Counted from the stretch's first letter, positions 8,549-17,678 are shown. The stretch is DNA of 36,534 bases from Deltaproteobacteria bacterium (GCA_017302795.1 JAFLCB010000020.1:1-36534), one strand, 5' to 3'. Made by a program: numbers and translations. Notes: a model not told the origin generated them from the sequence alone.

Positions 8549-8929
8549 TTACGAATTTCGAGGTGGTGATGTTTTCGTGAAATACAGGAATAAAAAAATC
8601 GTAGAAAGGCCGGCTATGACTGCGTAGCGAGGAAAAACCGGCATCTCGGAGCTCAATATGAAGACTATTGATCCGGTGAGCGTCAGGCAGGCGACGAACT
8701 TATGTTTTTTAGATATTGAACGGTCGCGATTCCAGTTTTCGATAAGTGGACCGAACTCGCGGTGCCTGTGGATCCAGCGATTCCACTTTGGCGAGCCTTT
8801 CGCAAAGCACCAGCCGCTAAGTAAGATAAAGGGTGTGGTTGGCAACAGCGGCAAAAAAAGTCCGGCGAAGCCCAGACCTAAGCTTATGAAACCAACAGAA
8901 AGTAGCAAAATTCGAACGATTCTTTTCAC
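8549..8929 (-). CDS. DUF454 (YbaN-like) small membrane protein
   Basis: The 126-residue product has an N-terminal hydrophobic pair (VRILLLSVGFISLGLGFAGL, then PLLPTTPFILLSGWCFAKGS). The LPLLPTTPF and FAKGSPKWNRWIHRH...GPLIENW blocks are diagnostic of DUF454/YbaN. Two more helices follow at the C-terminus. It is an inner-membrane protein of unknown function. It lies 30 bases upstream of the RND pump on the same strand, probably the first gene of that operon. Confidence 0.88.
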   Translation of the reverse strand: MKRIVRILLLSVGFISLGLGFAGLFLPLLPTTPFILLSGWCFAKGSPKWNRWIHRHREFGPLIENWNRDRSISKKHKFVACLTLTGSIVFILSSEMPVFPRYAVIAGLSTIFLFLYFTKTSPPRNS

Positions 8930-8974
8930 TAGGTAGTTGGAATAGCACTGGGACTGCTGCGACGCAACAGGATG

Positions 8975-11056
8975 CTACTCAGACTTTTTCTTCTGGACGT
9001 AATCGCTTCTTGTAAAATTCCGAATGGATTTTTGGATTTCATCATCAACTCCTAGAAAAATGAAGTCCTCCTGAAAAAGCCCTTCCGGAGCCTCTGAAGT
9101 TCTCCGCACTCGCGACCAAACCGGCGATTTAATATCGGGCCACAGAGAACTGACGATTTGTAAACTGGCCCCAGGCTTAATCGGAATTTTATCTAAGATG
9201 GAAAATCCGGCCTCACTGATTGCGACTAGGGTTGTTGGTCGAAATAGAGCAGCGGTTACGTCCGTTTGAAGTCCTTGCACCGCAAGGCCGGGCGAGCTCC
9301 AAAGTTCTGGCCGTGAGAGATTTATGAAAAGTTCTGCGTGATACCTGCGATCGCTAAAGTCATAAATCATCTGTCTCACCTTTGTACCGCGAAAGACTTT
9401 AGCGGACAAAGTTTCCAGCGCGTTGAAAACGACGATCGGAGTAGGGTTTCCGAAAGCATTGCGAAGGGAGTAAGTTTCGCAAGCCCGGGATAGAGACACT
9501 ATTCGCTCCCGTGCTTCGAACTCTGGAAGTGAGGGTCCCTGGATAAGTGATGCGTCGATCAATACGACTTCATATTGATGAACTTTAGAGGAGGTCTCGG
9601 TTGCGGACGCTTCAAAGTTCTCGATGGAAATCTCGATCACCGGAGACTTAATGCCTTCTCTGGGAGCGATCAATTTCATTCGGCATTTAATTGTACCTTG
9701 AGCACTAGCTGATGCTGTAAAGAAGCCGACGAATTCGGCAATGTGGTTTTTCCATTCGGTTCCACTGCCAGAGGCGACCCAAGCGAGAAGTTCGTCGAAA
9801 GTTTCGCGATCACTAAGATTGAATCCCTTGGTCAGCTGCGATGCATCCCGTTCCCAGCTTTCCAATTTTGCACCAAGTAAAGATCCGTCGTTTGAAAGTT
9901 TCGGTTCAATAGACTCGACGAATAGATCGTCAAAGCGCAGCCGAACTTTTACGAGTTGGCGAGGCAAAAGCGGAATCAATTCTTCTGGGCGCTTCGGGCC
10001 AACGAAATTAGCATGGTGAAGTAAAAAGCTATTCGGCGCGGCGATTGTTCCCGCTGTGGACTTTTTATCGGAAAGATTTGCGAGAAGTTCCGCGGTGAAT
10101 CGTTTAAAGCCTGAAAACACTGTAACTTCAATCTGTGTGAGTTGCTCTAGAGAGGATCGCAACATCGACTGTGTGTCGATTCTCGGTGTGATCAACGCCA
10201 CGCGCATTCGATGTTCAGGTGCAGCGTCGGAGCGCTTAATCTCGGGAAGTCCGCCTGGGATATTGCGAGCTAGCCAAGTCCGCAGAAACTTTAACTGAAT
10301 CTGCTTTAAGCCAAAAAAACGAAGGCGGACCTCGTACTCGGGTGGGCGTTGATCGAGAGGGCGACCTGACGCATTCGCTACGTTGGACTCGAAGTAGGGG
10401 ACGCTGCTTTGAACTCTCACTTCTACTTGACGGCCGAGTCCTTCTTGCTCGCCAAGAAGTGAACATGACAGCGTGCCCTCGACTCCGACCGCGATCGGCC
10501 GCGGGGAAATGACAGTGCATCCGGTTTCGGAGATGTGGGTGATGTGAACCTGTTTTCCAAGTTCAAAGGTTATGCGAGGATCTTCGATTTTGGTTTGAAA
10601 CAGGAAGGTGGGAGTCACTGCTTGATCGCCAGCGACTAGGAGTTCGATTTTTTGCAAAAATAAAAGTCGGTCGAGTGGAACGTGTAGGATGTCATTAGCG
10701 GTGCTTAAGCCGGGATGTTGAGGGTGGAAGTTCGTGGCGTTATGAGAAAGCGCTATGATGGGAACATTTTTTAAATTCCACTTTTCGCGAATCACAGAAA
10801 GTGGAAGAAAGTGGTCAGAATCATAGATGCAAAATTTAAATTCAGCGTTCTCTGGTTGTGGTGATTTACCGGGCTCTAGCGCTGTGTCGGGGTCACCTGT
10901 TGGCGGCGGGCCGACGTCTTCCAGCTCAACTTCGCCAAATAATTCGGTAGTCCACTGGCGAATTTGATTTCGAAGGGTTTGATTAAGCCGCTGGTCAAAC
11001 GGGTGAGGCTTCTTGCCGTCATTCCCGTTGTTCAGGATCAGACCAATCCGTTCCAT
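8975..11056 (-). CDS. Multidomain PilZ/receiver-like protein
   Basis: The 693-residue soluble protein lacks a signal peptide or membrane segment. Residues about 70-150 resemble a degenerate response-receiver C-terminal half (PIIALSHNA, then a PLDRLLFLQKIELLVAG helix). About 165-270 looks like a PilZ beta-barrel (VHITHISETGCTVISP). A receiver-like start (HRMRVALITPRIDTQSMLRS) occurs near 280, another hydrophobic strand with Asp (VVLIDASLI) near 505, and a second PilZ-like barrel near 605-680. PilZ domains usually bind cyclic-di-GMP, but the canonical Arg-rich entry motif is not clear here, so binding is uncertain. It follows the Gcr-like gene by 84 bases on the same strand. A role in c-di-GMP-linked motility or predation control is inference only. 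Confidence 0.6.
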   Translation of the reverse strand: MERIGLILNNGNDGKKPHPFDQRLNQTLRNQIRQWTTELFGEVELEDVGPPPTGDPDTALEPGKSPQPENAEFKFCIYDSDHFLPLSVIREKWNLKNVPIIALSHNATNFHPQHPGLSTANDILHVPLDRLLFLQKIELLVAGDQAVTPTFLFQTKIEDPRITFELGKQVHITHISETGCTVISPRPIAVGVEGTLSCSLLGEQEGLGRQVEVRVQSSVPYFESNVANASGRPLDQRPPEYEVRLRFFGLKQIQLKFLRTWLARNIPGGLPEIKRSDAAPEHRMRVALITPRIDTQSMLRSSLEQLTQIEVTVFSGFKRFTAELLANLSDKKSTAGTIAAPNSFLLHHANFVGPKRPEELIPLLPRQLVKVRLRFDDLFVESIEPKLSNDGSLLGAKLESWERDASQLTKGFNLSDRETFDELLAWVASGSGTEWKNHIAEFVGFFTASASAQGTIKCRMKLIAPREGIKSPVIEISIENFEASATETSSKVHQYEVVLIDASLIQGPSLPEFEARERIVSLSRACETYSLRNAFGNPTPIVVFNALETLSAKVFRGTKVRQMIYDFSDRRYHAELFINLSRPELWSSPGLAVQGLQTDVTAALFRPTTLVAISEAGFSILDKIPIKPGASLQIVSSLWPDIKSPVWSRVRRTSEAPEGLFQEDFIFLGVDDEIQKSIRNFTRSDYVQKKKSE

Positions 11057-11140
11057 AATGTCTCAATGATAGCACGAAAGAACGGAAAAACCCAAATGGG
11101 TGGTTTGCCATTGGTCGAGCTTCTGGCAGCAAGTGTGCGC

Positions 11141-13195
11141 CTATTCTATGGGACGGAACAAAATCAATGGGTTTCGAGCGAGCTTTATTAGAAACGATTT
11201 GATCAAGGTCAGGCCGGTTCGGAATGAGATTTTCTTCGATCGCAGTGCAACTGCTAGCGCCAAAGAGAACGAAACGACGAGGTTTAACACCGCCATCGTG
11301 CCGATCCCCATGACCGCCAGCCAAAAACCCCATGTGGAAAGTGATGCGAAGCCGAGCGCCATAACTCCGGCGACCAAACTTCCTGTGGAAAGCGTCACAT
11401 GTCGCACATCCAACGGCACGCCAAGAAATTCAAAGATTGCGGGCGACAGTCCAAGAAGAAAACCAAGAGATATGTTAGCCGCTAGGCCGGCCGAGTTTTT
11501 GCGAAACCAAAATGAAGTTTTTCGTGCTCTGTCGGAGCCCAGCATAGAACAAATTCGAGGGCTTCTTGCGAATGCTTGCGGGAGGCGTCGAAACATCACC
11601 CAGTGATAAAACCACCCAGCAATTAAACTCGAAGTAAACAGAAGCACTCCTGTCCATGCAGCATAAAGCGGAGTTGGGCCCAGGAGCGAAATGCTCTCCA
11701 GCGACTTTAAGGCCTTTTCTTTAGAAATAAACGGTTGGCCAACGATGAGATCAAAGGTTCCACATAAAAGAAACACACCGGGAATCACAGCGAGCAAATT
11801 TCCTGCGACTGCCAACGTCTGTGATCGAAACAACGCCAGCACTTCATTGACGATCGGTTGGAGCGCCTTCTCTTCGTGATCATCCTTTGCTCGTTCGACA
11901 GGATCGTCAAAGGCGTGAATTTGATTGGCGAGTGTAGCCGCTGTCATCGCGGGCTGCTTGGTCGCAAGACTGAAGCCTTGGAACTGAATAGTTAAGAAAC
12001 TGATTGAGTAGTTGGCTGAAGCGAGGAGGCTGAGAAGAAAAGGAGCGCCAGGCAAGCCGGCGATCAGAAATTTAAAAATCGTTGTTACTGCGGTGATGGC
12101 ACCGCCACCAAGAGCACTGCGAAAAAGTGCAGCCTCCTCTTGTTTTGTTTTTGCAATATAATGCTCACCGGTTTCCGCGCTGTTCTCGGCAATCTTCTTT
12201 GCAATCAGTGCTGTGTTGTCATCGACCAGCGCACGAATACTATTGCTGTGGACGCAATCAAAAACTAATCGGGCGGCAAGGTTCTGAACTGATTCTGCCG
12301 AGAAGTGTCGGTCTTCGAAAAGTTTTAAAATAACACTGTATCTAGAAATGAGCGCCTTCGTGCGTTCAAGGTGGAACACGAGGTCGACACTCACGCCGTT
12401 TTCGTCCATGTGTGTGTAGACCGAATCGATCGCGTCCATGCACTCAGTGCAGGTGGCGCGAATTTCTTCAATTAATTTTGCGGCGACTTCTTTGTCGGAG
12501 GTTTGTAGCCATTCCAGATTTAACAGCTGCAAACGAGCAAATGACGTTGGGCCTCGCGATTGGTCTAGGCTCCTAGCTCTCAGCGCTGGGTGTGAACCGA
12601 GGGCAGCTATTTGCAAAGAAAGGTGAGCAGTAGAGTTAAAACAGTCTTCCTGCCAATTGGAAAGAAACGTAGTACCTGCGCTGGAGTCCGTTAAGAGCTT
12701 AGCAATCTGAGAAAAGGTCACGCGGTCGATGCGCGTGATCGCAACGGCGTCGGACTCGTCGTCAAACGAAAGATTGAACAACATTTCTAGGTTTTGGTCG
12801 TCTGGCGGACGCGGAAGAATGCGCCGCTGGAACCTTTCAAAAAATTCCGAAATAAGGCTGGAATGCTGATGAAGTCCCATCGACACGAGAAGTTCAAATA
12901 CGCGAGTTTCTGTAACGACTGATCGAATGAGTGTCTGGAATGCAGACTTCCAATTAGGATTGCGCTCGAGAACATGCATCAACCATTTTACTCTCAGTGC
13001 CTGAGGATGGCCCGTAGCAAAATCAAGTTCTGTCGTCTTCTGAATACCCCGCAAAGGTGACTCCGAGAAGACCCACATCAAGAGTTCGCGCATCCATTCT
13101 ATTCGTCTCCAAAGCGGAAGTTGGTTCGACGGGATCGAACCTAGAAGAATATCAAGTTCTTTACGGGAAGGCCCGCGCCCAAATTGTATTCTCAT
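11141..13195 (-). CDS. Membrane protein of the Gcr 'site-specific recombinase' family (COG4389)
   Basis: The 684-residue product has a long helical soluble N-terminal half (1-340), then a membrane region starting with ALGGGAITAVTTIFKFLIAG and the family hallmark ATKQPAMTAATLANQ near residue 410, followed by several transmembrane helices to the C-terminus (LGFLLGLSPAIFEFLGVPLD, MALGFASLSTWGFWLAVMGI). Length matches Neisseria/Burkholderia-type members (about 650-700). The family name comes from an early claim and there is no recombinase catalytic motif. The layout is that of an integral membrane protein of unknown role. It is encoded upstream of the PilZ protein on the minus strand. Confidence 0.75.
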   Translation of the reverse strand: MRIQFGRGPSRKELDILLGSIPSNQLPLWRRIEWMRELLMWVFSESPLRGIQKTTELDFATGHPQALRVKWLMHVLERNPNWKSAFQTLIRSVVTETRVFELLVSMGLHQHSSLISEFFERFQRRILPRPPDDQNLEMLFNLSFDDESDAVAITRIDRVTFSQIAKLLTDSSAGTTFLSNWQEDCFNSTAHLSLQIAALGSHPALRARSLDQSRGPTSFARLQLLNLEWLQTSDKEVAAKLIEEIRATCTECMDAIDSVYTHMDENGVSVDLVFHLERTKALISRYSVILKLFEDRHFSAESVQNLAARLVFDCVHSNSIRALVDDNTALIAKKIAENSAETGEHYIAKTKQEEAALFRSALGGGAITAVTTIFKFLIAGLPGAPFLLSLLASANYSISFLTIQFQGFSLATKQPAMTAATLANQIHAFDDPVERAKDDHEEKALQPIVNEVLALFRSQTLAVAGNLLAVIPGVFLLCGTFDLIVGQPFISKEKALKSLESISLLGPTPLYAAWTGVLLFTSSLIAGWFYHWVMFRRLPQAFARSPRICSMLGSDRARKTSFWFRKNSAGLAANISLGFLLGLSPAIFEFLGVPLDVRHVTLSTGSLVAGVMALGFASLSTWGFWLAVMGIGTMAVLNLVVSFSLALAVALRSKKISFRTGLTLIKSFLIKLARNPLILFRPIE

Positions 13196-13235
13196 CGATT
13201 TTCACTGTGACTTATTCCCGGTCTCAGTACAAGGA

Positions 13236-14042
13236 CTACATAAGTGGCGACACCGATAAAGATTCAATAATAGTCTCGATGTGTTTTCGCTCACGTTCGA
13301 TTCGAGCTATTCGACTCGTTTCGTCTTTTGGATTTTGATTCGGTTCAAAATGTAGTGTGTACTTCTCTTCGATATTCAGACATTCCAGATGTCTGGTCGC
13401 AGTCCTTTTTACCGTTCTGCGCTTCTCGCGACCTAAACGAGCATAGTAAGCAGGAGCTTCCTCTGCTCGCACCGACTGCTGGCTTTCGGCCAGTACAAAT
13501 TCGATTCCATACATCTGTCGGTTTGCCGGCTTCTCAGTCCATTCACGACAGCTGGTCCATTCAGTCCAAAATTTAGAATCGAGTTCGTTTTTTGGATGTC
13601 GCAAATTACCAATTTCAGTTTCAATCATCGCAAGAAGGCGGTTCGCACCGGACAACAAGTCGGATATTTTTTGTTTCTCTCCAAAGGCGACGTCTGGACG
13701 GTCAGCGATCTTGAGTACTTCTTCTGCATGACCAATATACTCGTGAACAATTTTTCTCCATTCCAGCAATTGTGATTCTGTTTTATTCAGAATCACATAC
13801 GTGGAAAGCTTAGGATGTTTAATCGAAACACCTGCCGCCCGCAATTCGGTGTCGATTTGTTCCATGCGCTGGAGTTTGCCGTTGCCGCTGGTGACTTGTG
13901 TCTGCGCCTCATCGGTTGAAGAACTACTGGGTTCACAGGCCGTTGTTAATGTGACCGTTGCCAATGCCAATAGGCCAAACTGTTTCAGTCGAATGAATGC
14001 GAGACTGACTGATTTTTTGACATCTGTGAAAAAGGGATTCAT
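13236..14042 (-). CDS. Predicted lipoprotein of unknown function
   Basis: The 268-residue product has a basic start, a hydrophobic stretch (FGLLALATVTL) and a lipobox TTAC with Cys at about residue 36, followed by a Ser/Thr-rich linker (EPSSSSTDEAQTQVTSGNG). The mature part is helical and charged, with two further Cys around residues 165 and 220. I recognise no domain. The start ATG has AGGAG about 11 bases upstream, rather far. It is divergent from the PEGA lipoprotein gene, sharing a 132-base intergenic region with a perfect dyad (14122-14138). Confidence 0.72.
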   Translation of the reverse strand: MNPFFTDVKKSVSLAFIRLKQFGLLALATVTLTTACEPSSSSTDEAQTQVTSGNGKLQRMEQIDTELRAAGVSIKHPKLSTYVILNKTESQLLEWRKIVHEYIGHAEEVLKIADRPDVAFGEKQKISDLLSGANRLLAMIETEIGNLRHPKNELDSKFWTEWTSCREWTEKPANRQMYGIEFVLAESQQSVRAEEAPAYYARLGREKRRTVKRTATRHLECLNIEEKYTLHFEPNQNPKDETSRIARIERERKHIETIIESLSVSPLM

Positions 14043-14121
14043 TTCGGACTGTGCTCCTGCCGCCTACATAAATGGGCTATCTCAATATCAAAGCAACATT
14101 CCGACCTCTGTCGAAATGCTT

Positions 14122-14138
14122 ACCTAAGGGTCTTAGGT
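14122..14138. promoter_or_regulatory. Perfect dyad ACCTAAG-GGT-CTTAGGT
   Basis: The seven-base arms (14122-14128 and 14132-14138) are perfectly complementary around a three-base centre. The dyad sits between two divergent lipoprotein genes, about 40-80 bases from each start. No T-tract follows, so it looks more like an operator than a terminator. The cognate regulator is unknown. Confidence 0.45.
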
Positions 14139-14177
14139 GTTGATCGTGCAAGGTATTCTCGAAAGAGATTCATTTTG

Positions 14178-14684
14178 GTGCCAAAAAACGTTACGACATG
14201 TGGTATGCGCGGATGTTTTCAAACGCTGGCTCTTTTAATTTTGATATCACAGTCGGCTTGCACGACGCTTTCGCGAGACTTTATACAGGTCATTCGAGTA
14301 GACTCTGCGGTGCCAGGAGCCAAAGTTGTCGTCGAAGGAAAACTGGTGGGAGTTACTCCTGGGTACTTCGAAGTTAGTAGAGGGTACTCCCCCAAGGTCG
14401 TCGTCGGAGATCGCGAAGTTTCTGTCCCTACAGCCTACCGTTGGTCTCGAAGTTTTTGGAGTGGGTTGGTTTTTTCTTTTTACGCACCAGTTGGCTGGTT
14501 AATGGACATCTCCACTGGCACCGCTTGGGATCTTGAAGACATCAGCGTCGGAACTTTGAATGCAGCCAATCGCCCGGCAAAATCAACTCAAGCCATATCA
14601 ACTCAAACCATTGCAATTGCGCCACCTCGCGCTGAATCGGTCGAAGTTTCGGATAATGCCGGGGCCTCTTGTACGAGACCCTAA
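14178..14684 (+). CDS. PEGA-domain lipoprotein, probably the 5' part of a frameshifted gene
   Basis: Starting at GTG 14178 (TTG 14175 and ATG 14205 are alternatives) this gives about 168 residues. The start at MRGCFQTLALLILISQSAC is a good lipoprotein signal, though the -3 residue (Gln) is unusual. The mature part begins CTTLSRDFIQVIRVDS and contains a PEGA-type repeat (GAKVVVEGKLVGVTPGYFEV), followed by a hydrophobic segment (SFWSGLVFSFYAPVGWLMDI). It is exported to an outer or inner membrane leaflet. The last residues (SCTRP) look non-native, because the next frame continues coding at once (LYETLKEKF). See the following entry. Confidence 0.6.
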   Translation: MPKNVTTCGMRGCFQTLALLILISQSACTTLSRDFIQVIRVDSAVPGAKVVVEGKLVGVTPGYFEVSRGYSPKVVVGDREVSVPTAYRWSRSFWSGLVFSFYAPVGWLMDISTGTAWDLEDISVGTLNAANRPAKSTQAISTQTIAIAPPRAESVEVSDNAGASCTRP

Positions 14685-15652
14685 AAGAAAAATTCAACAA
14701 TTCGAACGTGTTGAGCTATCAATCGACGCTCGCAAAGTTTCTTGAAAATGAGTATGTGTTTGATATTCACTCCGCGGACCGTGGACAGAGTCGGCGTCTT
14801 TACCGAGAAGTAGGTGCCGACATAATCTTCGAATCTACCGTCGGCGAAGAAAATGACCAGATTTTCCTCCGAGCAAACGAACTCAACGTCGTTACGGGAG
14901 AAAAAAAAGCGGGTCCGAAAATTCTTTTATCAGAGGCCGAAATTTCAAGAAAGATTCCAGGAACAAGTGTCAACTTAGGAACTAGTTGGTGGTCGAGGCT
15001 TGTTCCAAATACTTTGGGTGTCGACTTCGTCGATGAGCGCCTTCAAATCGAACTCGCTTCTACTGGGCTCGTTTATGACTTGAAGCCGGTTGAAAGTGAA
15101 GAGTGGTGGTCGACCGGGCTTCGATACATAAGTTCGATCAACATTTCCAGTACGCCAGATCGGCGACGTGAATTTGGTTCGAAGTGGATTTTCAGTGCAG
15201 TTCCAGCGCTGCGGCTATCGAGAAGAAATGTGAAGGCCGTTGACCTTCCAATTCCATCAGGTTCATTTGTTGAGCGCGATCCGGAGTTTACCCGTTGGAT
15301 CATTTCGGGTGGATACGGACTTCAAATTGGTTATTTAAGTGGACGTCATTATGTCTATATGGATTTGATCCCCACTTTCAGCTGGAACCAAGTTTCATGG
15401 CGCCAAAATAACAGTTTCCAGTCTGCGACGAGAACCGCTATGGGATCGCAAACGGAAATCGGCTACACCTACATATGGAGAAATGATTGGTTGATCAAGC
15501 TTTTCAGTCGTTCACAGTTGGAAGTGACGGAGGTTTGGAAAGACGCTCTTTCTAGTCGGCTGGGATCTACTCAGTATCCTGTGAGCGCTTCAACACTGCT
15601 AAGCGGGTTAACTGTCGCTTATCAGTTCGATACTTATAATCGCCGTTACTGA
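14669..15652 (+). CDS. Outer-membrane barrel-like C-terminal part of the same gene (frameshift)
   Basis: The 327-residue frame starts at a TTG inside the end of the previous ORF, has no signal peptide, and opens only after a stop at 14654-14656. Residues about 1-75 (NVLSYQSTLAKFLEN, GADIIFESTV) resemble the periplasmic CsgG/FlgT-like alpha-beta region, and the rest alternates aromatic and polar residues like beta strands (YVYMDLIPTFSWNQVSW), ending at TVAYQFDTYNRRY, a typical barrel end. An exported barrel needs an export signal, which only the upstream frame offers, so one inserted base near 14665 would give a single lipoprotein-like protein of about 490 residues. It may be an assembly error or a real mutation. 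It overlaps the convergent ABC-F gene by 7 bases. Confidence 0.6.
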   Translation: MYETLKEKFNNSNVLSYQSTLAKFLENEYVFDIHSADRGQSRRLYREVGADIIFESTVGEENDQIFLRANELNVVTGEKKAGPKILLSEAEISRKIPGTSVNLGTSWWSRLVPNTLGVDFVDERLQIELASTGLVYDLKPVESEEWWSTGLRYISSINISSTPDRRREFGSKWIFSAVPALRLSRRNVKAVDLPIPSGSFVERDPEFTRWIISGGYGLQIGYLSGRHYVYMDLIPTFSWNQVSWRQNNSFQSATRTAMGSQTEIGYTYIWRNDWLIKLFSRSQLEVTEVWKDALSSRLGSTQYPVSASTLLSGLTVAYQFDTYNRRY

Positions 15653-17529
15653 TTTCTAGAAAGATATTCCTCGGCAATGGTTAGCGACTCCATCATTTCC
15701 AAGAGCTCGTTTTCTACTTTTGATATTGAATCAAAAGTGTTGGCAAGCGCTGTTGAAGTTTCCTGTAACAGAAGCGCTTTCCCGCTATCAGATGCGTCTA
15801 ACGAACTGAGAAGAAGATTAAGCCTATTTTGTTCCGCGAGAAGCTTCTCTAGCTGCGCTTCGTGTTTAGCGATTTTTCGCTGAAGCTCTTTACTTTCAGC
15901 AAAATAACGTTTGCTGAGATCTTTTCCCGGTTTGGCAGAACTATTCGATCTGTTCGTGGACTCCGATGAAAGATGCGGACGAGATTCTATGAGCGGGCTC
16001 AAGGTGGCAGATGGCGGATTTGATCGGAGTTCTTTCAGCGCACCTTTTTCGAGACTCCACAAATAGTCATCGTAGGTACCTGGATAAATGTCGGCTCGTC
16101 CGTCTCGAATCTCTAAGATCTTTGTGGCAATTCGGCCGATGAAGCTGCGATCATGGCTGACGACCACCACGGTGCCTGGGTAATCGCGAAGAGCTTCTGT
16201 CATTGCCTCAACAGTATCAAAATCTAAGTGGTTGGTCGGCTCGTCCAAAAGTAACAGTGGACTTCGTTTCAAGAGAATCTGGCCTAGCGCAACCCGCGAT
16301 TTTTCTCCACCTGACAGAACTCGGATCGGCTTATCTACGGCGTCGCCACTAAACAGCAAAGATCCCGCAAGACTCAATATCTCTTGGCTCGTGACGTCCG
16401 AATGAGCTTTTGATTCCAATGCTCGACGAACCGTATCCGCAGGATCCAGATCTTCCGCTACGTGCTGTGCGAAGTAGGAAAGTGAGACTTGGTATCCGAG
16501 TTCGCGCTTGCCGGAAATCAAAGGCAGACGTCCGCCCAGAGTTTTAAGAAGCGTCGACTTCCCAGCGCCGTTGTATCCAACAACTCCCAAGTGAACGCCT
16601 CGTTCAAGTCGGATCGTCACATCTTTCAGAATCGGAACTCCCTCGTAACCGAGCACGGCGTTTTCTAAGCGCAGTGACTCTTTACCTGTGTGGTGTGGTG
16701 GAGGGATGCGAATTCTCGCACGGACCGGAAGGTCTTTGATTTCAACCTTCTCCATTTTGTCCAATTGTTTAAGTCGACTTTGGGCCTGCTTTGCTTTTGT
16801 TGCCTTAGCGCCAAATCGAGCGACAAAGTCTTCCACTTTTTTTCGTTTGGCGTCTTGGTGAGCGGCCTGTGCTTCAAGGATTTCGCGAAGTTGCGCCTTT
16901 TGTTCAAAGTAATCGTCGATGTGCCCTGGAAACTTTGTGATCTCTCCGAGCTCGACTTCAAGCGTGTGATCAGTAGTTCGTCGCAAAAACTCGCGATCAT
17001 GGGAGATCAACAGAAAGGCGCCATCATAGTTTTGCAGAAACTTTTCAAGTGCTAGGACGCTTTCAAGATCTAGAAAGTTTGTCGGCTCGTCGAGCAGCAT
17101 GAGGTTTGGCTCTTTGCCAACGAGTGACAAGAGTTTCATTCGCATCCGGTAACCACCGCTCAGTTCATGAAACGGCTGAGCGAAGTGTGAATCTGTAAGG
17201 CCAAGATCTTTTCCGAGGGCCTTGATTTCCCAAAGCGGCTTTGAGCAGGATTCTGCGAGGAATTCCTCGGCCGACTTATCAACGGGTTCGTGCGCTTCTT
17301 GTTCGAGGTAACCGATTCGCAATCGGTTCGATTTTATAACTTCTCCTTCGTCTAAGAACTCTTGTCCGACGAGGATTTTGAAGAGCGTCGTCTTGCCCGC
17401 ACCATTGGGTCCGATCACGCCTACGTGTTCGCCTTCGTTGATGGAAAACTGAGCAGACTCAAAAAGCGCACGGATGCCAAAGCGTTTCGTGCCTCGTTGA
17501 AGTTGCAGAAGGTTGGCCGGCGTCGACAT
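15646..17529 (-). CDS. ABC-F family ATPase (YheS/Uup-like)
   Basis: The 627-residue product has two ATP-binding cassettes and no membrane segments. The first cassette has Walker A GPNGAGKTT, signature LSGGYRMR and Walker B LLLDEPTNFLD. The second has GYNGAGKST, LSGGEKSR and LLLLDEPTNHLD. An arm/linker rich in Lys and Gln lies between (about 210-270), and a C-terminal coiled coil follows (about 540-620). YFAQHVAEDL in the second cassette resembles YheS. ABC-F proteins act on the ribosome (translation factors or antibiotic protection). The housekeeping-like layout favours a translation-factor role over drug resistance. Start ATG has no clear Shine-Dalgarno. Confidence 0.92.
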   Translation of the reverse strand: MSTPANLLQLQRGTKRFGIRALFESAQFSINEGEHVGVIGPNGAGKTTLFKILVGQEFLDEGEVIKSNRLRIGYLEQEAHEPVDKSAEEFLAESCSKPLWEIKALGKDLGLTDSHFAQPFHELSGGYRMRMKLLSLVGKEPNLMLLDEPTNFLDLESVLALEKFLQNYDGAFLLISHDREFLRRTTDHTLEVELGEITKFPGHIDDYFEQKAQLREILEAQAAHQDAKRKKVEDFVARFGAKATKAKQAQSRLKQLDKMEKVEIKDLPVRARIRIPPPHHTGKESLRLENAVLGYEGVPILKDVTIRLERGVHLGVVGYNGAGKSTLLKTLGGRLPLISGKRELGYQVSLSYFAQHVAEDLDPADTVRRALESKAHSDVTSQEILSLAGSLLFSGDAVDKPIRVLSGGEKSRVALGQILLKRSPLLLLDEPTNHLDFDTVEAMTEALRDYPGTVVVVSHDRSFIGRIATKILEIRDGRADIYPGTYDDYLWSLEKGALKELRSNPPSATLSPLIESRPHLSSESTNRSNSSAKPGKDLSKRYFAESKELQRKIAKHEAQLEKLLAEQNRLNLLLSSLDASDSGKALLLQETSTALANTFDSISKVENELLEMMESLTIAEEYLSRNQ

Positions 17530-17678
17530 ATCGGCATCATCATGCGGCTAGTGGTCTTGAAAGTCAGTTAAGAACTTTTCCGGGCGCAGGCCCCGGGGGG
17601 AAACGCAGTGCATTAGTGCCGCAGTAACAGGCGTATTTTGCGTTCACACTGTTGAAAAATTAACCTAACGTTTCCGCT

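Noticed and set aside
11141-13195. True site-specific recombinase
   Set aside because: No serine or tyrosine recombinase active site; the C-terminal half is clearly transmembrane. Only the historical family name suggests it.
14582-14612. Tandem repeat ATCAACTCAA(G/A)CCAT
   Set aside because: Only two copies, in coding frame (STQAISTQTIA), part of a Thr/Gln-rich linker and not a repeat array.
14655-14690. Programmed -1 frameshift site
   Set aside because: No slippery heptamer of the X-XXY-YYZ kind and no clear downstream stem; a sequencing or real indel is simpler.
17645-17668. Leaderless promoter (TTGCGT, 17 bases, TAACCT) before mmsA
   Set aside because: The -10 match is weak and would place the start only a few bases before the ATG; not supportable by eye.
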